A stretch of 38,689 nucleotides of DNA, taken from an uncultured Bacteroides sp. (GTDB lineage Bacteria; Bacteroidota; Bacteroidia; Bacteroidales; Bacteroidaceae). Below are positions 1-8,223 of this stretch, in pieces. Location of the stretch: assembly GCA_946628545.1 (NCBI GenBank), contig CAMOWU010000022.1, positions 1 to 38,689 on the forward strand, given 5' to 3'. The first letter of the stretch is position 1, and each line of letters begins with the position of its first letter. A program made the position numbers and the translations under genes. The notes under the pieces were generated by a model, which was not told the DNA's origin, made no database searches, and saw nothing but the letters and a program-made list of their open reading frames with translations.

Positions 1-14
1 GGCTAAGAGATATT

Positions 15-27
15 GGCCTTTCAGGCC
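15..27. repeat. small palindrome with TTC triloop
   Basis: GGCCT, loop TTC, AGGCC. It belongs to the class of short intergenic palindromes with tiny loops that recur through the window. It sits at the very edge of the window, so the full element cannot be seen. Confidence 0.4.
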
Positions 28-209
28 GACTTCTCACTTGCTAAAGTTCAATAAATGTCAAAAAAATTCTATGCCCATGAAACAACTCCATAAAAATGAC
101 GGTTGATGAATAAAGAAGGAAATGAAACAATTCAGCAGATAAAATGCGCCATATTTATCCTCAAAAGCATCATAGTGTCATCGTTTTCATCAAATAATTG
201 GTCTATTTA

Positions 210-240
210 TTGCTAAATTTAAAAAGATAGACTAATTTTG
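210..240 (+). promoter_or_regulatory. Bacteroidota-type promoter of the acyltransferase pair
   Basis: TTG at 210-212 and TAATTTTG at 233-240 are separated by 20 bp, matching the -33/-7 pattern of the primary sigma factor of Bacteroidota. The start codon at 258 follows 17 nt later, so the leader would be very short. The AT-rich 1-209 stretch upstream shows no credible gene. Confidence 0.65.
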
Positions 241-257
241 CGGAGTTTTAGAACGTT

Positions 258-1091
258 ATGGCAGAAGAAAAAGAACTTTTTTTGATTGATGTGGATAAAA
301 TCATCAGCGAGAAAGCTGGCGATAAGGCGAAGTATATCCCTAAGTTCGTCAACAACTGGCTGAAGAAAATCCTGCATCAAGATGATGTGAATGCCTTTAT
401 CGGTGGCGATGCCGCAGGTAAGGTGGGTATAGACTTTCTCGACGCATGTATAGAGTATCTCGACATGAAGATGGAGGTAAGAGGTCTGGACGAACTCCCT
501 CCTAACGAGGACGGCAAGTACTTCACATTCACGTCCAACCATCCACTTGGTGGTGCCGACGGTGTGGCGCTCGGACAGATCCTTTGCCACAAGTACGACA
601 GCAAGGTGAAGTATCTGGTCAACGACGTGCTGATGAACCTCCACGGACTGGCGCCTCTTTGCGTGCCGGTCAATAAGACTGGAGCACAGTCGAGAAACCT
701 GCCGCAGATGGTGGAAGCCGCCTTCTCCTCCGACAACAATGTGCTGATGTTCCCCGCAGGACTATGCTCCAGGAAAATCAACGGGGTGATCCACGACCTG
801 CCTTGGAAGAAGACTTTTGTGGGCAAGAGCGTGGAGTATCACCGCGACGTTATACCCGTCAGGTTCTCGGGACAAAACTCCGAAAGGTTCTACAACATTG
901 CCAACATCTGCAAGAAACTGCACATCAAGTTCAACCTCGCTATGCTGTTCCTGGTCGATGAAATGTATAAGAACAGAGGGAAGAAGATGACCGTGACCTT
1001 CGGAAAACCTATCCCCTGGCAGACCTTCGACAAGTCGAAGACACCGGCACAGTGGGCACAGTGGGTGCAGGACAAGGTTTACGAACTGTAG
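258..1091 (+). CDS. glsA: PlsC-like 1-acyltransferase, probable O-acyltransferase of amino-acid lipid synthesis (GlsA type)
   Basis: A 277-aa lysophospholipid-type acyltransferase. The N-terminus has no signal peptide. The catalytic block is at residues 94-101 (NHPLGGAD): His95 and Asp101 are separated by five residues, not the four of the classical HX4D motif. FPAG at 165-168 occupies the place of the second substrate-binding block. The next gene, 81 bp downstream on the same strand, is a GNAT-type N-acyltransferase. In Bacteroides thetaiotaomicron such a pair (GlsB/GlsA) makes N-acyl then O-acyl glycine lipids, and fused OlsF proteins do the same for ornithine. By analogy this enzyme should add the second, ester-linked acyl chain at the inner membrane. 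The family is clear; the exact head group is inferred, and the gene symbol follows the B. theta naming. Confidence 0.75.
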   Translation: MAEEKELFLIDVDKIISEKAGDKAKYIPKFVNNWLKKILHQDDVNAFIGGDAAGKVGIDFLDACIEYLDMKMEVRGLDELPPNEDGKYFTFTSNHPLGGADGVALGQILCHKYDSKVKYLVNDVLMNLHGLAPLCVPVNKTGAQSRNLPQMVEAAFSSDNNVLMFPAGLCSRKINGVIHDLPWKKTFVGKSVEYHRDVIPVRFSGQNSERFYNIANICKKLHIKFNLAMLFLVDEMYKNRGKKMTVTFGKPIPWQTFDKSKTPAQWAQWVQDKVYEL

Positions 1092-1172
1092 CTCCAACAA
1101 ACCTGACCTCTGTCCCTGGAATTCCAATGGGGTAGGGAAATTATGTACTGAAAACTAAAGAAGCAAATAAAT

Positions 1173-2159
1173 ATGATGGAAGAAATCATAGCGCCTGTAA
1201 GCAAGGAACTGCTGAAATCAGAACTGACAGAAGACAAACGCTTGCGTTTCACCAACAAGAGCCACAATGAAATCTATATCGTCACGTGGCAAGACTCGCC
1301 CAATGTGGTCAGAGAGATAGGACGTCTGCGCGAAATCGCATTCAGGGCTGGTGGTGGCGGTACGGGACTGGCACTCGACCTTGATGAGTTCGACACCATG
1401 GACCATCCCTACAAGCAACTCATCGTGTGGAACCCCGATGCGGAGGAAATCATAGGTGGGTATCGCTATATCCTGCCTGAGGATATCAAGTTCGACGAGA
1501 AGGGACAACCCATACTCGCAACTTCACACATGTTCCATTTCTCCGATAAGTTCATCAAGGACTATCTGCCAAACACCATCGAACTGGGACGCTCCTTTGT
1601 CACACTTGAATATCAATCTACAAGGGCGGGTTCCAAAGCGCTTTTTGCACTCGACAATCTCTGGGACGGATTGGGAGCGTTGTTTGTGGTGAAGCCCAAC
1701 GTGAAGTATTTCTTCGGCAAGATGACCATGTATCCCTCCTACAACCGCCATTGCCGCAACCTCATACTCTACTTCCTCAATAAGTACTACAGCGACAAGG
1801 ACAACTTGATAGTACCCTTCAAACCTCTGGAAATTGATGAGGACACCAGCAAGTTGGCTGAGATTCTCAACAAGTCGGAATTTAAGGAGGACTATAAGGC
1901 ACTGAATACAGAGATACGAAAGGAAGGACTCAATATTCCGCCACTGATCAACACATACATGACACTCTCGCCAACCATGAAGATGTTTGGAACTGCCATC
2001 AACTATGGATTCGGCGATGTGGAGGAAACAGGAATCCTCATTGCTATCGACGAGATCATCGACCAGAAGAGGGTGCGCCACATTGAATCGTTTGTGCGCG
2101 ACAACCCCGACGCTGTCCACTTCACCAGTGGAGCCAACAAGGTCATCAGCAAGTGCTGA
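1173..2159 (+). CDS. glsB: GNAT-fold N-acyltransferase of amino-acid lipid synthesis (GlsB/OlsB type)
   Basis: A 328-aa protein of the hemolysin/OlsB-like GNAT family. The conserved segment begins near residue 45 (REIGRLREIAFR) and continues through a glycine-rich stretch (GGGGTG), IIGGYRY and ELGRSFV, all typical of acyl-ACP-dependent N-acyltransferases. The role known for the family is transfer of a 3-hydroxyacyl group to the amino group of glycine or ornithine, the first step of making lipids later O-acylated by the partner encoded just upstream. ATG codons at 1173 and 1176 are adjacent and either could start translation. The pair probably forms one transcript from the promoter at 210-240 and ends at the hairpin at 2201-2241. 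The order here is O-acyltransferase first. Head-group specificity cannot be read from sequence. Confidence 0.75.
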   Translation: MMEEIIAPVSKELLKSELTEDKRLRFTNKSHNEIYIVTWQDSPNVVREIGRLREIAFRAGGGGTGLALDLDEFDTMDHPYKQLIVWNPDAEEIIGGYRYILPEDIKFDEKGQPILATSHMFHFSDKFIKDYLPNTIELGRSFVTLEYQSTRAGSKALFALDNLWDGLGALFVVKPNVKYFFGKMTMYPSYNRHCRNLILYFLNKYYSDKDNLIVPFKPLEIDEDTSKLAEILNKSEFKEDYKALNTEIRKEGLNIPPLINTYMTLSPTMKMFGTAINYGFGDVEETGILIAIDEIIDQKRVRHIESFVRDNPDAVHFTSGANKVISKC

Positions 2160-2200
2160 CCAAACCTGCAAGTGCTGAGCAAACAGGTATATCTACATTC

Positions 2201-2241
2201 ATCCCCCGAAACGGTTTTCAAGCAAAACAGTTTCGGGGGAT
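2201..2241. terminator. strong hairpin terminator, probably bidirectional
   Basis: A perfect 12-bp stem, ATCCCCCGAAAC (2201-2212) with GTTTCGGGGGAT (2230-2241). The 17-nt loop itself contains GTTTT/AAAAC pairing. A T-run follows at 2246-2251. It lies between the converging glsB and dgt genes. Confidence 0.75.
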
Positions 2242-2260
2242 GAGTGTTTTTCACATGTAG

Positions 2261-2280
2261 GGACGCGACGTGTCGCGTCC
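2261..2280. repeat. REP-like palindrome
   Basis: GGACGCGAC, loop GT, GTCGCGTCC: 9-bp arms with a 2-nt loop, 19 bp after the terminator and 35 bp before the dgt stop. The same construction recurs at 8045, 19531, 19549, 19611, 30496 and 38524, with different arm sequences. Confidence 0.6.
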
Positions 2281-2315
2281 GAATCACAGCGGACACAGCA
2301 TGTGACTTCTATTCT

Positions 2316-3647
2316 TTATATCAGCGGTATGCTGGTGCCGTTGATCTTGCGGAAAAGGTCGAGGGCGAAGACGTCGGTCATGCCAGAGATGTAGTCGAGG
2401 ATGGACATGATGCGGCCATAGACGGTGTCGGCGTGGATCTCATATTGTTCCGACACACGGTTGAGCAACAACTGGGAATATTTCTTTTCGGGCGACATCA
2501 CAGCGTTGGTGAAGAGATCGATCAGCGTGTAGATGATCTTATAACCCGCTACCTCGATATCTACCACGTCCTTCGACCGGTAGATCCTGGCGAAGGAGAA
2601 GGCCACGCATTCCTCGTACGCCTTGCGCGGACGTGGGCTGATGTGGTCGAGAAGGCATCCCCTGAACTCACCGGAGAGAATCTTCTCCTCGTTTTCCACA
2701 AAGACCTTGATGCACTCATGCTCCAGCAGTCCGATGACACTCGACCGCAGATAGACGATTTGCTCGTTGATGTCGGTCACCTCATTGAAGGTCTCCCTGA
2801 TATGAGCCTGCCTTTCTTCATCGAAGAAGGAGAGCAGCAGTGCCTGGGCTTTCTCCGTGGGCATGATCTTCAGTTTGTGGGCATCCTCAATGTCCATCAC
2901 CTCGTAGCAGATGTCGTCGGCGGCTTCCACTAAATAGACCAGGGGATGGCGGGCATAAATCATCTTGCCGGTGTCGGGACGTAGTTGTTGCAGCCCCAAC
3001 TCGGTGGCGATGCGCAGATAGGAGTCTCGTTCGCTCTGGAAGAAACCGAACTTCTGCTTCATCCCTGCCTCAGTGGAGGGGAAAGGGTACTTCACGATGG
3101 ATGCCAATGTGGCGTAGGTCATGACGAAACCACCTTTGCGACGCCCGATAAACTGATGGGTTAGCAGTCGGAAGGTGTTGGCATTGCCGTCGAAGTGGAT
3201 GATGTCGCTCCATTCCTCCTCACTCATCTGATGGCTGTATTTCAGGCCTTCACCTTCGGAAAAGTAGGTGGCGATGGCGTTTTCGCCAGAATGGCCGAAA
3301 GGTGGGTTGCCAAGGTCGTGTGCCAAACATGCCGCACTGACGATAGAGCCAATCTCCTTAAGATTGCTCTCGCTCAGTTCGGGATGCCTGTCCAACAGCC
3401 GTTTGGACACATCGTTACCCAGACTGCGGCCCACACTCGCCACCTCCATGCTGTGGGTGAGGCGGTTGTGGACAAACACACTGCCTGGAAGTGGAAAGAC
3501 CTGTGTCTTGTTCTGCAACCGGCGGAAAGGCGCAGAGAAGATCAGGCGGTCGTAGTCGCGCTGGAACTCTGTCCGGTCGTGAGGGAACTTGTTGTGATAC
3601 TCTTCTTGTCCGAAACGTTTGGTGGATAATAGTTGATGCCAGTCCAT
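2316..3647 (-). CDS. dgt: deoxyguanosinetriphosphate triphosphohydrolase (dGTPase), HD superfamily
   Basis: A 443-aa HD-domain phosphohydrolase. Metal-binding residues are visible: His65 in NRLTHSMEV, His110-Asp111 in CLAHDLGNPPFGHSGE, and His119. This LGNPPFGHSGE block is diagnostic of dGTPases, which cleave dGTP (and other dNTPs) to the deoxynucleoside and triphosphate and so help balance dNTP pools. The start is set at ATG 3647 (MDWHQLLS, as in relatives). The frame runs open to a TTG at 3668, but the extra seven residues do not look like the family. The gene is divergent from dut, another dNTP-pool enzyme, with about 165 bp between the starts. A -7 box (TAAATTTG on the minus strand, 3694-3701) lies 47 bp upstream. 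Confidence 0.9.
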   Translation of the reverse strand: MDWHQLLSTKRFGQEEYHNKFPHDRTEFQRDYDRLIFSAPFRRLQNKTQVFPLPGSVFVHNRLTHSMEVASVGRSLGNDVSKRLLDRHPELSESNLKEIGSIVSAACLAHDLGNPPFGHSGENAIATYFSEGEGLKYSHQMSEEEWSDIIHFDGNANTFRLLTHQFIGRRKGGFVMTYATLASIVKYPFPSTEAGMKQKFGFFQSERDSYLRIATELGLQQLRPDTGKMIYARHPLVYLVEAADDICYEVMDIEDAHKLKIMPTEKAQALLLSFFDEERQAHIRETFNEVTDINEQIVYLRSSVIGLLEHECIKVFVENEEKILSGEFRGCLLDHISPRPRKAYEECVAFSFARIYRSKDVVDIEVAGYKIIYTLIDLFTNAVMSPEKKYSQLLLNRVSEQYEIHADTVYGRIMSILDYISGMTDVFALDLFRKINGTSIPLI

Positions 3648-3693
3648 GATGGGTTGATCTTGTCTCAAATGCTTGGTTGAGGTCTATAATGGG

Positions 3694-3701
3694 CAAATTT
3701 A
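3694..3701 (-). promoter_or_regulatory. -7 box for dgt
   Basis: TAAATTTG on the minus strand matches TAnnTTTG and precedes the dgt start by 47 nt. A matching -33 element is not clear. Confidence 0.5.
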
Positions 3702-3767
3702 ATCATTTTTTTCCGACACTTTGAGGATAATCGGTATGAAAATGATGATTTCTGCCATAAAATGATT

Positions 3768-3775
3768 ACTTTCGC
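3768..3775 (+). promoter_or_regulatory. possible -7 box for dut
   Basis: TACTTTCG resembles TAnnTTTG with one interruption and lies about 38 nt upstream of the GTG start of dut. Weak match. Confidence 0.3.
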
Positions 3776-3813
3776 ACTTGAATAGTTCATTTCAACGAAA
3801 TATCTTCAAAACA

Positions 3814-4248
3814 GTGAAAGTACAAATCGTCAATCAATCGCACCATCAGGTGCCTGCTTATGCCACCATCCTGTCGGCAGGTATGGATCTCAGGGCCAAC
3901 CTCAGCCAGCCCATCACGCTCCGGCCTATGGAGCGCTGTCTTGTGCCTACCGGGCTGTTCATCGCACTGCCCAAGGGCTACGAGGCCCAAGTACGCCCTC
4001 GTAGTGGACTGGCCCTGAAGAAGGGAGTGACTGTGCTCAACTCGCCCGGCACCATCGATGCCGACTATCGTGGTGAGATCTGTGTCATTCTGGTCAACAT
4101 CTCCAGTGAGGATTTCGTCATTGAGGACGGAGAACGTGTCGCCCAGATGGTGGTGGCACGCCACGAAACCGTGGAATGGGAACAGGTGGAGACGCTCGAC
4201 TCCACCGAACGCGGTGAAGGTGGTTTCGGACATACCGGGGTGAAGTGA
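3814..4248 (+). CDS. dut: dUTP diphosphatase
   Basis: A trimeric-type dUTPase of 144 aa, the usual length. It hydrolyses dUTP to dUMP and pyrophosphate, limiting uracil in DNA and feeding dTMP synthesis. All five family motifs are present in order: [27 protein letters not shown] (with the catalytic Asp); [10 protein letters not shown]; and the glycine-rich C-terminal motif GEGGFGHTG. In the last, His replaces the more usual Ser next to the uracil-stacking Phe. GTG at 3814 (then KVQIVNQS) gives the typical N-terminus. The frame extends upstream to a TTG at 3778, but those residues look non-coding. The stop at 4246-4248 directly abuts the repeat that precedes the TPR gene. Confidence 0.92.
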   Translation: MKVQIVNQSHHQVPAYATILSAGMDLRANLSQPITLRPMERCLVPTGLFIALPKGYEAQVRPRSGLALKKGVTVLNSPGTIDADYRGEICVILVNISSEDFVIEDGERVAQMVVARHETVEWEQVETLDSTERGEGGFGHTGVK

Positions 4249-4253
4249 TGATA

Positions 4254-4306
4254 GGCGAAGCCAATGGTCAATGTTCAATGGTCAATGTTCAATGTTCAAT
4301 GAGTCA
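4254..4306 (-). repeat. heptamer array with GGCTTCGCC hairpin, copy A
   Basis: Read on the plus strand: GGCGAAGCC (4254-4262), then five heptamers GGTCAAT/GTTCAAT from 4266 to 4300 and a degenerate sixth. On the minus strand this is ATTGACC/ATTGAAC units ending in ATTGGCTTCGCC. Copies B (6233), C (30354) and D (38452) are elsewhere in the window. The array fills the whole gap between dut and the TPR gene and keeps an open frame, so it can falsely lengthen the TPR protein. Confidence 0.85.
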
Positions 4307-6086
4307 ATTACGTTTTTGTAACATATTGCTCTTGGTGCTAATGGCTTTTGCCTTTACGGCAGGAGATGTCTGCGCCAAGGGTAAGAAACCGAAGAAAAAG
4401 GCGAAAGCGAAGACGGAACAAGAGTTGCCTGCAGAGCAGCAGAGAAAATTTGAACTGGTCTTCCTCGAGGCTGACCGTCAACAACTGGCTGGTCACCATT
4501 CCGATGCTTTCGAACTCTACACCTATGCGCTGCAAATCAACCCCAACTCGGCGGTGGCTTATTATAAGTTGTCGCAATACTATCTCTTCCTGCGTGATGA
4601 AGCACGTGCGGAGCAGAGCTTGAAGAAAGCGGTGGAATTGCAGCCCGAAAATCTCTGGTACAAGGAGTCGCTGGCTGTCTATTACGAACAGCACAACCAA
4701 GTACAGGAGGCCATCGCGGTGATTGAGTCAATGGTCGGACTGAGCAAGGAGAAGAGCGAGTTGCTCATGGAACTGGTGGAACTCTACAGCAAGAGCAATG
4801 ACCACAAGAACGCCATCTCCGCACTCAACCGATTAGAGGAGATTGAAGGGAAGTCGGAGCAACTGTCGATGCAGAAATACCGTATCTACCGCAACATGCA
4901 CGAAGACAAACTGGCATTTGCGGAGATGGAAAACCTGGCGGAAGAGTATCCCAATGACCTCCGCTACCGTGTGCTGCTGGGCGACCTCTACCTCGATAAC
5001 GGTGACACTGATGGAGCCTTGCGTATCTATAAGGAGGTGGAAGAGAAAGATTCCACCAATGTCTTCGCCATGTTGTCGATGGCTACCTACTATAACAAGA
5101 CCTCACAGGATTCGCTCTATCTGGAGCAGTTGACACGCATCGTGACACATCCCAACCTGGAGCAGCGCGTCAAGACGTCGGTCATGACCAGCATCATCTA
5201 CGACGCCATACAGAACAACAGGGACACGGTGCAGATCCTGAACCTGATCGACCGCACTTTGGCTTCTTCCCATGCCAGCAACGACATGGTGGAGATCTGC
5301 GCCCGTTATATGGTTTCGGCCGACGTTTCGGTAGAGCGCGTCAAACCCCTCCTGCGCATGATGCTCGACAACGACCCTGAGAATGAGATGGCGCGCAACC
5401 AGTTGCTTACCTACGCCATTTCTGAGAACAACACCGAGGCGGTCGCATCCCTGTGCAAGGCTGCTGTGGAATATGCTTCAAGCAATCCCGTCTATTACTA
5501 CTATCTCGGCATCGCCTATTACCAGCAGAACAAAGAAAAGGAGGCTCTGGAGGTGATACAGAAAGGACTGGAGCATATCAACAATACGGGAAGTGTGGAT
5601 TTGATTGCCAGGATGTTCTCCATCTCAGGCGACCTCTATCATAAGTTCGGCGAAGACGACAAGGCTTTCGCTGCCTACGACTCCTGCCTCGTCTATTCAC
5701 CCGATGAGGTGCTGGCACTCAACAACTATGCCTATTATCTGTCGTTGAAGAAGCAGAACCTCGACAAGGCGGAGTCGATGAGCGCGAGGTCGTTGGAAAA
5801 AGAACCCAACAATGCCACCTACGTCGATACTTTCGCCTGGATCCTCTTCCAGCAGGAACGTTACGTGGAGGCCAAGGAATATATCGACAAGGCCATACGC
5901 ATCCTCACCGAGGCGGGAGAGGCCGATACTAAAGACAACAGCAACATCCTTGAGCACGCTGGCGATATCTACTTCAAGGCTGGCGATACGAAAGGCGCTC
6001 TCGAACTATGGCAACGGGCCCTCAACAACGGGTCCGACTCCAAGACCATCAAGCGCAAACTGCAACTCCGCAAGTATGTCGAGTGA
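4299..6086 (+). CDS. exported tetratricopeptide-repeat protein
   Basis: About 595 aa from the ATG at 4299 (MSQLRFCNILLLVL...). That start gives a clean signal peptide with likely cleavage after ...DVCA, before a very basic KGKKPKKKAKAK stretch. An in-frame start at 4245/4248 exists, but it would translate the heptamer repeat. From about residue 45 to the end the protein is a succession of TPR units (for example DAFELYTYALQINPNSAVAYYKLS). It is presumably periplasmic and serves as a protein-interaction scaffold. In other Bacteroidales, as I recall, this gene sits between dut and a DUF4292 lipoprotein gene. Here that partner is about 14 kb away at 20276, with accessory genes between. No enzymatic motif was seen. 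Confidence 0.8.
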   Translation: MSQLRFCNILLLVLMAFAFTAGDVCAKGKKPKKKAKAKTEQELPAEQQRKFELVFLEADRQQLAGHHSDAFELYTYALQINPNSAVAYYKLSQYYLFLRDEARAEQSLKKAVELQPENLWYKESLAVYYEQHNQVQEAIAVIESMVGLSKEKSELLMELVELYSKSNDHKNAISALNRLEEIEGKSEQLSMQKYRIYRNMHEDKLAFAEMENLAEEYPNDLRYRVLLGDLYLDNGDTDGALRIYKEVEEKDSTNVFAMLSMATYYNKTSQDSLYLEQLTRIVTHPNLEQRVKTSVMTSIIYDAIQNNRDTVQILNLIDRTLASSHASNDMVEICARYMVSADVSVERVKPLLRMMLDNDPENEMARNQLLTYAISENNTEAVASLCKAAVEYASSNPVYYYYLGIAYYQQNKEKEALEVIQKGLEHINNTGSVDLIARMFSISGDLYHKFGEDDKAFAAYDSCLVYSPDEVLALNNYAYYLSLKKQNLDKAESMSARSLEKEPNNATYVDTFAWILFQQERYVEAKEYIDKAIRILTEAGEADTKDNSNILEHAGDIYFKAGDTKGALELWQRALNNGSDSKTIKRKLQLRKYVE

Positions 6087-6221
6087 AGCACATCTCGGTT
6101 GAGCGCAATCGGGATTTTGCCCCATTACTTATCAATTGTTCAGGTGAACGGGGAATTTAAAGAAGACTCCTTAATATATATAACTACTTCCTAACCAAAA
6201 CTTTAAACAATCAAGCTTGCT

Positions 6222-6286
6222 TGGATTGCCGAGCGTGAGCATTTTAGGCGAAGCCAATGGTCAATGTTCAATGGTCAATGTTCAAT
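6222..6286 (-). repeat. heptamer array with GGCTTCGCC hairpin, copy B
   Basis: Minus-strand orientation. Four heptamers (GGTCAAT/GTTCAAT on plus, 6259-6286) follow GGCGAAGCC (6247-6255). The 23 nt at 6233-6255 are the exact reverse complement of 30464-30486 in copy C. Just outside is a CAAGC-TT-GCTTG palindrome (6222-6233). The array overlaps the end of the AAA gene and supplies its stop codon (TGA on minus at 6268-6270). The rest of 6087-6221 is AT-rich with no gene seen. Confidence 0.85.
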
Positions 6287-7848
6287 GGCTCTATGGTGCA
6301 GTCGTGGGTCTTATTCTCGCGGTCGTAGCAGATGCCTACGAGCAGGATGTTGTCGGCATGGCCATCCACCTTCTCCCAATAGCGGCGTTCCTTGATCTGG
6401 GTGATGGCTTCCTCCGCATTGTGACCATACTTCAGTTCGATGACGATGGCAGGTGAATCCACATTCTTGCGGGGCATGAGCACCAGGTCGGCATAGCCTT
6501 TCCCCGATGCGTACTCCCGATGGAAGATATAGTCGCCATGGGCATAATAGTACGCGATGCTGAGCACACAGGCCATGGAGTTCTCGTCGTTGTAGGAGAG
6601 GATGCTGGTGTTCTCGCTGTGGGCGGCCTCGATTGCGCTGGTCACAGCATTTGAGTTTTGGGCAAGGGTGTCGTTGAGCAATTGCTTCGATTTCAATATG
6701 GCATCCGACACGACTTTCCAATTGTTTTCCCTGACTGCGTTCACCAACTCGCCCGACACTTCTCTGTTGGGCACATAACACTCCTTTTCCCGGCGGTCGT
6801 ATGCCAGATACCCAAGGTGAATGAGTACGGTCAACACGTCGTCGCGGTTGTTGATCTGGGAAAGGTCGTTCTTGAAACCGACGGGGTCAACTTCGCATCG
6901 CTCGCCTGCCAACATGCGGATGATGTCGTCTTTCAGACCCTCATAGTTCATGTTGATATAGGGAGAGATGGCATCTGTAGCTCCCGTCTTCGACCAGTAA
7001 TTGTCGCACCACTGATTTCGAATAGCCATCATCACCGAGTTGGGATTGAACATCGAGGGCTGAGGGCCAATCTGGTAACCGTCGTACCATTTCTCCAATT
7101 CGTCGAAATCCATGCCGTGTTTGGCTGCCAACTGGCGCACTTCTTCCTTTGTGAAACCAAAATAGGAGGCCATGGATCCAGGAGACACCATGGAGTATTC
7201 CTCAAAGTTGTTCAATGCCGACTGCGTCTTGTGTTTCTTGATGGGCAGAATGCCAGTCATATACACACCTGCGAAAACTTCCACCCCCGACACGTCCTTG
7301 AACATGCGGCGCAGTAAGTTCAGGTATTCGTCCATTACCTCTGGTTGGCTCTCAAACTCGCGGCAGATGGCGTCCCATTCGTCGATGATGCAGATGAAAG
7401 AATCGCCCGTCTCACTATGGATGCGCTGGAGAAAGGCCATCAGGTCGTCACCATCTTTTAGTGCCACTTGTGGATAAACCGTCTGGATGTCCGTTTTCAG
7501 TTCATCCTGTATGTGCCAGATGACGCGCTCGTTCTTGAACCGAGTGACGAACGTGGTCATGTCGAGGTAGATGACGGGATACTTGTTCAAGTGCTCCTCA
7601 AACGATGGATCATTGGCAATCTGCAGGTCGGAAAACAAGGAGCGCGAGTCGCAAGAGCGGTCGTAGTAGGCCGCCAGCATCTTAGCCGCCATCGACTTGC
7701 CGAAACGGCGGCATCGGGTCACGCAACTGAAGCACTGCTCGGTGAAGAGTGTCTTGTTGACGACCGCTATCAACCCTGATTTGTCGATGTATTCACTTCG
7801 TCGAATCCGTTGGAATGCTGTGTTTCCTTTGTTGATGTATATACCCAT
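6268..7848 (-). CDS. AAA-ATPase-like / PD-(D/E)XK nuclease-like protein
   Basis: A 526-aa protein of the large Bacteroidota family with an N-terminal AAA-ATPase-like domain and a C-terminal PD-(D/E)XK domain. The P-loop region is TRCRRFGKS (residues 44-52), a variant Walker A. A Walker B-like segment is SFICIIDEWDAI. Near residues 455-480 the nuclease-like core reads GYADLVLM...AIVIELKYG, giving the Asp and Glu-x-Lys of the fold. The family is multicopy in many genomes and its function is not established; roles in DNA transactions, selfish spread or defence have been suggested. It is oriented against its neighbours and separates the housekeeping dut-TPR pair from the secreted-protein block. 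The last residues (PLNIDH) are encoded by the heptamer repeat, so the original C-terminus may have been altered. Confidence 0.8.
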   Translation of the reverse strand: MGIYINKGNTAFQRIRRSEYIDKSGLIAVVNKTLFTEQCFSCVTRCRRFGKSMAAKMLAAYYDRSCDSRSLFSDLQIANDPSFEEHLNKYPVIYLDMTTFVTRFKNERVIWHIQDELKTDIQTVYPQVALKDGDDLMAFLQRIHSETGDSFICIIDEWDAICREFESQPEVMDEYLNLLRRMFKDVSGVEVFAGVYMTGILPIKKHKTQSALNNFEEYSMVSPGSMASYFGFTKEEVRQLAAKHGMDFDELEKWYDGYQIGPQPSMFNPNSVMMAIRNQWCDNYWSKTGATDAISPYINMNYEGLKDDIIRMLAGERCEVDPVGFKNDLSQINNRDDVLTVLIHLGYLAYDRREKECYVPNREVSGELVNAVRENNWKVVSDAILKSKQLLNDTLAQNSNAVTSAIEAAHSENTSILSYNDENSMACVLSIAYYYAHGDYIFHREYASGKGYADLVLMPRKNVDSPAIVIELKYGHNAEEAITQIKERRYWEKVDGHADNILLVGICYDRENKTHDCTIEPLNIDH

Positions 7849-7874
7849 AATGACATCTTTTTCTTATTCACGTA

Positions 7875-7882
7875 CAAAGATA
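7875..7882 (-). promoter_or_regulatory. -7 box for the AAA gene
   Basis: TATCTTTG on the minus strand fits TAnnTTTG, 27 nt upstream of the ATG at 7848. Confidence 0.5.
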
Positions 7883-7986
7883 CAACATTTCAAATGAAAA
7901 AGGCTGAAAGAATGGACAAAAAGTTGGGTGGACTTGATCTGGTGGCAGTAGAATAAATCATGCTATTCACGAAAAAAATGAGGTTT

Positions 7987-8022
7987 TATATTTGTAAGTT
8001 CAGGATTTTTAGCATATTTTTG
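7987..8022 (+). promoter_or_regulatory. two possible -7 boxes
   Basis: TATATTTG (7987-7994) and TATTTTTG (8015-8022, followed by CACTTG) both match TAnnTTTG. Either could start the transcript that crosses the hairpins before the secreted-protein genes. Confidence 0.4.
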
Positions 8023-8044
8023 CACTTGTCTTGACGGGCGGAAT

Positions 8045-8060
8045 GCGCTTCTCGAAGCGC
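8045..8060. repeat. palindrome GCGCTTC-TC-GAAGCGC
   Basis: 7-bp perfect arms with a 2-nt loop, same construction as the REP-like palindrome at 2261. It lies inside the possible leader RNA. Confidence 0.5.
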
Positions 8061-8186
8061 GACCTATCCGAAAAAGACCAGGAAAGCGTTTTTTTTGCTT
8101 TCATCCTTGAAGTTGAAATCTGGAAAATTTTGCAAAGGGATGGAATGACAAAGACGCTCATCTGTTGGTATATGCTGCAGTTGTGT

Positions 8187-8223
8187 ACCTCACGCTGTTT
8201 TTATATACTCGACAGCGTGAGGT
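8187..8223 (+). promoter_or_regulatory. 11-bp perfect inverted repeat (terminator or operator)
   Basis: ACCTCACGCTG (8187-8197) pairs with CAGCGTGAGGT (8213-8223) around a 15-nt loop. A T-rich tract follows from 8229. It could end a short upstream transcript, act as an attenuator for the genes starting at 8367, or be a protein-binding operator. Confidence 0.45.

Noticed and set aside
2244-3629. Long open frames on the plus strand opposite dgt
   Set aside because: They are antisense shadows of a well-supported dGTPase gene with all active-site motifs.
4245-4298. N-terminal extension of the TPR protein starting at GTG 4245 or ATG 4248
   Set aside because: The extra 18 residues are translation of the heptamer repeat. 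ATG 4299 gives a normal signal peptide.
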